Assembly (NCBI RefSeq): GCF_003351745.1
Contig: NZ_CP031222.1
Span: 1,966,207-2,030,206, forward strand
Length of the DNA: 64,000 nt
Source of the DNA: Aquirhabdus parva
GTDB lineage: Bacteria; Pseudomonadota; Gammaproteobacteria; Pseudomonadales; Moraxellaceae
Direction: 5' to 3'
In this document: piece after piece, positions 57,844-64,000 of the stretch
How positions within the stretch are numbered: the first letter of the stretch is position 1
Layout of the letters: each line of letters opens with the position of its first letter
Made by a program: the position numbers and the translations under genes
Notes under the pieces: model-generated
Database searches by the model: none
What the model was told of the DNA's origin: nothing
Seen by the model: only the letters and a program-made list of their open reading frames with translations

Positions 57844-59007
57844 CTAAGGTGCAGTCGCCCAAGAGCTACAGGTATTAAATTGCTGTATATCTTTCCAGAC
57901 ACTAAAATCTGGCGATTGGACTTGCTTTAAGGCTTCAGCGGCTTCTACACGATTTCCCGCATTACATAAGAACAAGAAATTTTGATTGGCATTGCGATTG
58001 GCTACTTGCTCACCTGTAGTAATCGATGTCGTGCTATTACTAGTCACTGGGCCCTGATAAAGCGGCGAATTTGGATTGGGTTGCTCTGGGCTTGCTGGAT
58101 AAGCTTGGGCATATTCAGGGGTATAGGGTGGTTGCTCAGCTTCATCAGGAGGATAGTCCATTTGATCTGCTGGATAACCAGAAGCCTGCATTTGTTGACG
58201 AATATCTGCGTCATATATCAACTGCTGACGTAAATTATCATCGTTTATGGCTTGCGCAAGCTCCGCATCTGACCATGCTTGACTATAGGCCATACTCGTT
58301 ACGATTGCATACCAATAGGGATCTACAACCTGATAGTTTACACGCCAGCCATGATCTCGCCAGCCATAGTCGCTCGGCCAACTGCGATAGTAATGCACTC
58401 GATAGCGACCTGAATCCCCTTGCCAGTAAGGCATCCGATAATGATTGGTCCAACCCTGATTAAACCCGCCATTCCCCGCCCATACACGCTGATGATTATC
58501 CCCATTCCAGCGAGAATCTCCTCGCACACCATTCCAGCCAGAGCGATCGTTGGTTCGACGATCTACGCCTTGAAAGGATTCATTAGGTCTGTTGGGGTTA
58601 CTGCCATGATTGAAAGCTGGGGCTGTACCTGGTGTGACTTGGGGACTTGGCATCTGACCCTGTTGAGTATGATCACGATTTCCGGACCCATGCCAGCCAT
58701 CATGTCTTGGATTAGATTGTACTGGTGTCGCGATGGGTTGATTAAACGCTGTTTGCGCATTACCAGTCCATTGCGGACGATTGGCTTGCGGATTAGCAAT
58801 GCCGCCACCGGCAGGCATCCGACCCGTGCGCATAGCACCATTATCAGCCCGCTCTCGATGCTCCCCCCCACGTTGATTAGATTGACCTGACCGTTGTTCA
58901 TGCCCGGGATTGGCCTCATCCGCGTAGGACACTTGTGATAAAACGGTCACGCCCAGTATCATCGAAACGGAAGCGACCGCTATAAAAAGCTGATTATATC
59001 TGCGCAT
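57844..59007 (-). CDS. Exported Gln/Asn/Gly/Arg-rich protein, unknown function
   Basis: This protein of about 387 residues has a signal peptide (MRRYNQLFIAVASVSMILGV onward, cleaved near SYA). Residues 30-180 are low-complexity and rich in Gln, Asn, Gly, Arg and Pro. A middle region is rich in Trp and Tyr (HYYRSWPSDYGWRDHGWRVNY), followed by a helical segment (SDAELAQAINDDNLRQQLIYD) and a Pro-rich tail with two late cysteines. I know no family. ATG at 59007 was chosen over a TTG ten codons upstream. It lies between the GNAT gene and uvrB. Confidence 0.7.
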   Translation of the reverse strand: MRRYNQLFIAVASVSMILGVTVLSQVSYADEANPGHEQRSGQSNQRGGEHRERADNGAMRTGRMPAGGGIANPQANRPQWTGNAQTAFNQPIATPVQSNPRHDGWHGSGNRDHTQQGQMPSPQVTPGTAPAFNHGSNPNRPNESFQGVDRRTNDRSGWNGVRGDSRWNGDNHQRVWAGNGGFNQGWTNHYRMPYWQGDSGRYRVHYYRSWPSDYGWRDHGWRVNYQVVDPYWYAIVTSMAYSQAWSDAELAQAINDDNLRQQLIYDADIRQQMQASGYPADQMDYPPDEAEQPPYTPEYAQAYPASPEQPNPNSPLYQGPVTSNSTTSITTGEQVANRNANQNFLFLCNAGNRVEAAEALKQVQSPDFSVWKDIQQFNTCSSWATAP

Positions 59008-59147
59008 GATGGGTCTTCTAAGTGAGGGTTGCAGCAAGCTGTATATTGGCTCATTTTAACAGCAGGTCAGTTACTTGCGCGTAAGACATCGTAAGCAATG
59101 ACCTGCCCTCCGCTGTATTTATGTAGCGACTAATGAGCCTGTCATTT

Positions 59148-61265
59148 TCATGATAACAACAACTGCGACTTGAGTTTCTTCACTTCGTCGCGCAATCTTG
59201 CCGCTTGTTCAAATTGAAGCTGTTTGGCTTTCTCATTCATCGCTTTTTCAAGCTGCTGAATATGCTTGGCGAGCAGCTTCGGATCACGGAGCAGATGCTC
59301 ATCGATATCACTTGGCGTCGGCTGTAGCACGCTCATATCATCCGGATCATAGACCGCTTCACCGACATTGATATCGCGTAAGGTCTGACGTATAGCGCTA
59401 CGCGGCGTAATGCCATGCTCTAAGTTAAACGCAACTTGCTTGGTCCGACGACGATCAGTCTCATCAATCGCACGCTGCATCGACGGCGTAATCCGGTCTG
59501 CATAGAGGATCGCCTTACCATTCAAGTGACGCGCTGCTCGTCCAATGGTCTGGATCAAGGCGCGATCGGAACGCAAGAAGCCTTCTTTATCCGCATCCAA
59601 GATGGCAACCAAAGACACTTCAGGCATGTCTAAGCCTTCACGCAGCAAGTTAATCCCGACCAATACATCATGAATCCCCATGCGCAGATCATGGATGATC
59701 TTAGTTCGCTCCACGGTATCAATGTCAGAGTGCAGATACGCGACTTTCACCCCGTATTCTTTTAAGTAGGTGGTTAAGTCCTCTGCCATGCGCTTGGTGA
59801 GCGTGGTAATCAGTACCCGTTCATTCTTCTCTTTGCGCAGGGTAATTTCAGACAGCACATCATCTACTTGAGTTAAGACGGGACGAATCTCAATCTCAGG
59901 ATCGATCAGACCTGTTGGGCGCACTAACTGCTCAACGATCTGCTCACTTTTTTCCAATTCATATAGTGCGGGTGTTGCCGAAACATAGATTGTGGCGGGC
60001 GTGATGCGCTCCCACTCTTCAAACTTGAGCGGACGATTGTCTAGGGCACTGGGCAAACGAAAACCATAATTCACCAGTGTCTCTTTACGCGAGCGGTCAC
60101 CTTTGTACATGGCACCAATTTGTGGAACCGACACATGCGACTCATCAATAAAGAACAAGGCGTCTTCAGGAATGTAATCAAACAATGTTGGCGGCGCTTC
60201 ACCAGCGGGACGACCCGATAAATGACGGGAATAGTTTTCAATGCCATTGGTATAGCCCAACTGTTGAATCATCTCCAAGTCATAGCGCGTGCGCTGCTCG
60301 ATCCGCTGTGCTTCAAGCAGCTTGTCATTGGCGCGGAAGAACTCCAGACGCTCGTCCAGTTCAGTCTTAATCGTATGACGTGCATTCTCTAGCTTTTCAC
60401 GCGGAGTCACATAGTGGCTCTTCGGATAGATCGTAATCCGATCTACTTTGCGATTGGTTTTCCCTGTCAGTGGATCAAACCAGACGATTTTGTCGACCTC
60501 ATCATCAAACAATTCTACCCGCACCGCGAACTGATCAGATTCGGCAGGATAGATATCGAGTATCTCCCCCCGCACGCGATACGTCCCGCGCTCAAAATCA
60601 ATCTCATTGCGGGTGTATTGCATCTCGACTAAACGACGAATGATCGCAGCACGATCCACACGATCGCCACGCACAATATGCAGTAGCATTTTTAAATACG
60701 CTTCAGGATCACCCAAACCGTAAATGGCTGATACAGACGCCACGATAATGGCATCGCGACGCTCAAGCAGTGAACGTGTCGCGCTCAATCGCATTTGATC
60801 GATATGATCATTGATGGCTGAGTCTTTCTCGATAAAGGTATCAGAGGAAGGCACATAAGCTTCGGGCTGGTAATAGTCGTAGTAGCTCACGAAATACTCC
60901 ACCGCATTGTGCGGGAAGAATGCCTTAAACTCGCCATATAGCTGCGCAGCCAGCGTTTTGTTGTGCGCCATGATGATGGTTGGACGCTGGGTCTGTGCAA
61001 TCACATTCGCCATGGTGTAGGTTTTACCCGATCCGGTTACCCCCAAGAGCAATTGATTACGCATGCCTTGATTGACCCCGCGCACCAGTTTTTCGATCGC
61101 CTGTGGCTGATCACCTGCGGGTTTAAAATCCGTCACGAGTTCAAAGGGCTGCCCAACCGCTTGAGTACCGGACAAGTTGGTACCTGTTTTTTTCGCCTCC
61201 GCTTGAATCGTTTGCGCGACGCTTTTTAAGTCATCGGTAGAGCGGGCTTTTATGGGTTCGCGCAT
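59148..61265 (-). CDS. uvrB: UvrABC excinuclease subunit B
   Basis: This 705-residue DNA-repair helicase-like protein holds damaged DNA with a beta-hairpin ([12 protein letters not shown] near 127). Walker A GVTGSGKT is at 75-82, and helicase motifs such as [18 protein letters not shown] follow. The C-terminal UVR motif ([23 protein letters not shown]) contacts UvrC. It is longer than E. coli UvrB (673) because of about 38 extra N-terminal residues. ATG at 61265 is used. It is divergent from aspC. Confidence 0.95.
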   Translation of the reverse strand: MREPIKARSTDDLKSVAQTIQAEAKKTGTNLSGTQAVGQPFELVTDFKPAGDQPQAIEKLVRGVNQGMRNQLLLGVTGSGKTYTMANVIAQTQRPTIIMAHNKTLAAQLYGEFKAFFPHNAVEYFVSYYDYYQPEAYVPSSDTFIEKDSAINDHIDQMRLSATRSLLERRDAIIVASVSAIYGLGDPEAYLKMLLHIVRGDRVDRAAIIRRLVEMQYTRNEIDFERGTYRVRGEILDIYPAESDQFAVRVELFDDEVDKIVWFDPLTGKTNRKVDRITIYPKSHYVTPREKLENARHTIKTELDERLEFFRANDKLLEAQRIEQRTRYDLEMIQQLGYTNGIENYSRHLSGRPAGEAPPTLFDYIPEDALFFIDESHVSVPQIGAMYKGDRSRKETLVNYGFRLPSALDNRPLKFEEWERITPATIYVSATPALYELEKSEQIVEQLVRPTGLIDPEIEIRPVLTQVDDVLSEITLRKEKNERVLITTLTKRMAEDLTTYLKEYGVKVAYLHSDIDTVERTKIIHDLRMGIHDVLVGINLLREGLDMPEVSLVAILDADKEGFLRSDRALIQTIGRAARHLNGKAILYADRITPSMQRAIDETDRRRTKQVAFNLEHGITPRSAIRQTLRDINVGEAVYDPDDMSVLQPTPSDIDEHLLRDPKLLAKHIQQLEKAMNEKAKQLQFEQAARLRDEVKKLKSQLLLS

Positions 61266-61665
61266 AGAAATTTCCTATTCATCAGTAGACGATTTAAACA
61301 TGGACTCAAACCGTTCGCCATGCCCTTAACCTTAAAATTAATCTTAAAACCGCTTCAGGATCATGTTGAATACGATGGTAAAAATATGGAGTGGCCGGTC
61401 AATAATGACTTAATTGTGCATGATGCCATCATTGAACTATATAGCATCAAGAGAGCATTTGGGTCCAATCACTCTATGTTGTGCCGACTCGACTTAAACT
61501 CAATAGGCTTCTAACAGGGCACTCATCAACAAAAGTTCAAAAACATTCATAAATTCGCACCATAAAATAGCAACATTTAGGTAAAAATCAGCTAAAATTA
61601 TCAGGTTTGCCGATTACCATTTTCATCCTGTTTGTTTTATCTCGTCCGCATAAGGAATCAAAGCC
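61266..61665. other. Divergent uvrB/aspC control region
   Basis: The 400 bases hold no supported gene; a 64-codon open frame at 61320-61514 lacks a ribosome-binding site and coding character. The AT-rich stretch near 61560-61600 includes TAAAAT (61593-61598) as a possible aspC -10 box. No LexA-type site is obvious before uvrB. Confidence 0.45.
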
Positions 61666-62928
61666 GTGTCCAGCAATGCCGTGCCAAGTCTAGAGGTCCG
61701 TCTATCAGACCGTGTCAACGCCATCAAACCTTCACCAACGCTCGCAGTCACCAATAAAGCCGCTGAATTAAAAGCCGCTGGTCGCGATATTATTGGTCTG
61801 GGTGCAGGTGAGCCTGACTTTGATACGCCACAACATATTAAAGATGCTGCGATTGCTGCGATTAACAATGGCTTCACCAAATACACCGCTGTAGACGGTA
61901 CACCGGGTCTTAAAAAAGCGATTATTGCCAAATTCAAACGTGACAATAATCTTGATTACGCACCAAACCAAATTTTGGTGTCATCAGGCGGTAAACAGAG
62001 TTTCTTTAACTTGGCACTCGCGTTCTTGAACGCAGGTGACGAAGTGATCATTCCTGCACCATTTTGGGTATCTTACCCAGACATGACCATCATCGCTGAA
62101 GGCGTACCAGTCATCGTTAAGTGTGGTGAAGAACAACGCTTCAAAATCACCGCTGCACAATTAGAAGCTGCGATCACCCCGAAGACTCGCCTACTGGTCC
62201 TGAACAGCCCATCAAACCCAACCGGTATGGTCTACACCAAACAAGAGTTGACCGAACTGGCTGAAGTACTGCGTCGTCATCCACATGTTTATGTTGCTTC
62301 TGATGACATGTACGAACCAATCATCTGGACCACAGAGCCATTCCACAACATTTTGAACGTTGCACCTGACCTTTACGACCGTACTTTTGTATTAAACGGT
62401 GTGTCTAAGGCCTATGCAATGACTGGCTGGCGTATTGGCTATGCAGCGGGTCCTGCAAAAATCATCAATGCGATGAAAAACGTGCAATCCCAATCAACCA
62501 GTAACCCAGCGTCAATCAGCCAAGCTGCTGCTGAAGCTGCGCTGAACGGTCCACAAGACGTGCTCAAGCCGATGATTGAAGCCTTCAAACGTCGTCATGA
62601 CTTGGTGGTTGCTGGCTTAAATGAAATCCACGGCATCACTTGCTTGCCTGCCGATGGCGCGTTCTACGCCTACGCCAGCGTGCGCCCACTGATCCGTGCT
62701 TTAGGCCTCAAATCTTGCACCGAATTCTCTGAGTGGTTACTTGAGAAGACTGGTGTAGCGGTTGTACCGGGTGATGCATTTGGTCTGGGTGGCTACATGC
62801 GTATTTCCTACGCTACTGCGGATGCGACCTTGGTCGAAGCACTGCGTCGTATCAAAGAAGCTGCAGATAGCATTGGTGCCGATAAAATTGATGCTGCGAT
62901 TGCATCGATTGCTGCTGAAAAGAAATAA
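61666..62928 (+). CDS. aspC: Aspartate aminotransferase (class Ib)
   Basis: This 420-residue PLP enzyme interconverts aspartate and oxaloacetate. The PLP lysine is Lys248 in LNGVSKAYAMTGWRIG, with LNSPSNPTGMVY at 179-190 as the cofactor loop. The opening MSSNAVPSLEVRLSDRVNAIKPSPTLAV is of the class Ib type found in Acinetobacter. GTG at 61666 is used because AAGGA lies about nine bases upstream and no other start fits. It is divergent from uvrB and followed by a terminator. Confidence 0.94.
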   Translation: MSSNAVPSLEVRLSDRVNAIKPSPTLAVTNKAAELKAAGRDIIGLGAGEPDFDTPQHIKDAAIAAINNGFTKYTAVDGTPGLKKAIIAKFKRDNNLDYAPNQILVSSGGKQSFFNLALAFLNAGDEVIIPAPFWVSYPDMTIIAEGVPVIVKCGEEQRFKITAAQLEAAITPKTRLLVLNSPSNPTGMVYTKQELTELAEVLRRHPHVYVASDDMYEPIIWTTEPFHNILNVAPDLYDRTFVLNGVSKAYAMTGWRIGYAAGPAKIINAMKNVQSQSTSNPASISQAAAEAALNGPQDVLKPMIEAFKRRHDLVVAGLNEIHGITCLPADGAFYAYASVRPLIRALGLKSCTEFSEWLLEKTGVAVVPGDAFGLGGYMRISYATADATLVEALRRIKEAADSIGADKIDAAIASIAAEKK

Positions 62929-62968
62929 TCTGGAAAGCCTATTGAAGCAGTTCACCGCTTCAATAGTG

Positions 62969-63004
62969 AAAAAGGGCATGGATTTATTTCCATGCCCTTT
63001 TTTA
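62969..63004. terminator. Bidirectional terminator between aspC and the SRPBCC gene
   Basis: The arms AAAGGGCATGGA (62971-62982) and TCCATGCCCTTT (62989-63000) form a 12-base stem with a six-base loop and A/T flanks. Confidence 0.9.
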
Positions 63005-63041
63005 TTGAAGTTCTCATCCCGCGCCTAGCAATAAAGACGTT

Positions 63042-64000
63042 TTATTTCTTACTCACCCAAACTCGTGCTTTCTCAAAGATCACAGGCGCGGTACCTGCGG
63101 TCGATAGATAGTCGTAATACGGCAGACTCTTACCCAGTTTCAATAAAAATGGAGGATGCTCTCCCAGCTTACCGCCAGCCGTGATATTCACCAACGTCGT
63201 TTTATTGCTCGTTGGCTTAAGGGTGATCCGACCTTGGACAAACTCAATATCGCCACCGGTACTATAGAGCCGTGTAGCTAATTCCGATTCCGCTTTATAG
63301 ATCAGATTTAAATGCATCGGTATCGACAAGATGCCCAAGCCCAATGCGATTTTGACATCGTTCTGCGTACTACCGTCTGCCAGTGGTGTGCTGGTGACTT
63401 TACGCACTTGGCGATAGATCTCTGGAAAATTCTTTGGTGTGGCAAACGCCTCTTTCATCTGATCCAGTGATGCAGGCATATGGTAGAACGAACTGACAAA
63501 GTAGAGCTTTTCAGGTCGTACAGCTGTGGCAAGCCAGACGGGGCGATGGCTAAACTGCACGGTACCGCCCTGCTGAAGCAACTTATAGAGCGTCGCTTCC
63601 TGGTTACTGGTCATTGTCATCGTCGGTACGATGTTACTGAGCGGCAATGGCGTCTGCTGAGTATCTGGATTAAAGCGCTGGCGTAAAGACTCCAACACGA
63701 AGCCCTCAATGCCGCTCGGTATGGCTTGTTTGATTTCAGGCATGGCGCTTAGTACCGTGCTGACCAAGAAACCTACAGGATGATCAAGGTCGCCCCATTG
63801 GGTCAAGGTCACTAGGGTCTTGCCATTTTTCAAGGGAAACCATTCAAATCGACCCGTCCCATACTGAATGGAAGACTTCAAGATCAAGGTCGAAATACTG
63901 TTGTTCTTACGCTCATGCTGAATCAACACATCTTCGTCAAAAGTTAAGAATGGAAAGGGAATTTTGATCAGCAAGTGATATTTAACAATGCTTTTGACAC
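63042..64000 (-). CDS. SRPBCC-like protein (partial, N-terminus outside window)
   Basis: The frame stays open to the window edge: a TTG at 63974 is not a real start because VKSIVKYHLL is still coding upstream. About 318 residues are visible. The first half (SSIQYGTGRFEWFPLKNGKTLVTLTQWGD) and the second (SSFYHMPASLDQMKEAFATPKNFPEIYRQVRKV) both read like SRPBCC/START-type lipid-binding modules, suggesting a tandem or internally duplicated protein. This is a fold guess from pattern, not a motif match. The C-terminus ends near a terminator shared with aspC. Confidence 0.55.
   Translation of the reverse strand, partial: VKSIVKYHLLIKIPFPFLTFDEDVLIQHERKNNSISTLILKSSIQYGTGRFEWFPLKNGKTLVTLTQWGDLDHPVGFLVSTVLSAMPEIKQAIPSGIEGFVLESLRQRFNPDTQQTPLPLSNIVPTMTMTSNQEATLYKLLQQGGTVQFSHRPVWLATAVRPEKLYFVSSFYHMPASLDQMKEAFATPKNFPEIYRQVRKVTSTPLADGSTQNDVKIALGLGILSIPMHLNLIYKAESELATRLYSTGGDIEFVQGRITLKPTSNKTTLVNITAGGKLGEHPPFLLKLGKSLPYYDYLSTAGTAPVIFEKARVWVSKK

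Noticed and set aside
61320-61514. 64-codon plus-strand frame between uvrB and aspC
   Set aside because: No ribosome-binding site and no recognisable protein; it lies in a divergent promoter region.

Overview
This is about 64 kb of a gammaproteobacterial chromosome, most likely from the family Moraxellaceae and related to Acinetobacter. That placement is an inference from protein character and gene order: an LpxA very like that of Acinetobacter, a long GAPDH of about 495 residues, a detached gspF-gspG pair, pyrB overlapping an inactive dihydroorotase gene, and divergent uvrB/aspC. I found no rRNA, tRNA, CRISPR array, insertion sequence or prophage. The window is mostly core genes with small accessory islands.

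Layout. 1-2.6 kb: a minus-strand operon (alpha/beta hydrolase, zapE, and a leucine-rich-repeat protein kinase cut off by the window edge). 2.6-3.8 kb: a long non-coding region holding two diverged copies of a module with DnaA boxes and an AT-rich block; this is the most unusual feature. 3.8-15 kb: old yellow enzyme, TusA-like protein, CorC, Lnt, COG0523 GTPase, pirin, DoxX, GspG/GspF, WrbA and YihY. 15-26.6 kb: a minus-strand envelope and translation block, pyrH-frr-uppS-cdsA-dxr-rseP-bamA-skp-lpxD-fabZ-lpxA, covering lipid A, isoprenoid carrier, CDP-diacylglycerol and outer-membrane protein assembly. 27-35.7 kb: accessory genes (GST, two TetR regulators, DCC and VOC proteins, FadL porin, a two-gene YeeE-type sulfur transporter, lipocalin plus SDR, bacterioferritin, DUF4442). 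35.7-43 kb: tsf, rpsB, map, glnD, dapC and thioredoxin 2. 43.5-49.6 kb: DUF6868, a short second YidC, an S41-like protease, a globin-coupled diguanylate cyclase, gap and DUF1244. 49.6-64 kb: dusB, trmB, pyrB with its inactive partner, a second flavodoxin, a polytopic membrane protein, small proteins, a GNAT/FemAB-like protein, a Gln/Asn/Gly-rich secreted protein, uvrB, aspC and a truncated SRPBCC-like gene.

How the genes work together. The 15-26.6 kb block makes and exports the parts of the outer membrane, and Lnt and YihY add inner-membrane functions. rpsB/tsf/frr/map support translation. glnD and the pyr genes link nitrogen status to pyrimidine synthesis. Many convergent pairs share a strong bidirectional hairpin terminator. 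The essential and translation genes are mostly on the minus strand, which suggests that the replication fork crosses the window from high to low coordinates. That sits awkwardly with reading the 3 kb region as the chromosomal origin, so it is reported as origin-like, not as proven oriC.

Start codons were re-chosen from Shine-Dalgarno positions and family length in many genes. GTG and TTG starts occur. Homology calls rest on recognised motifs and family knowledge; no database search was run.
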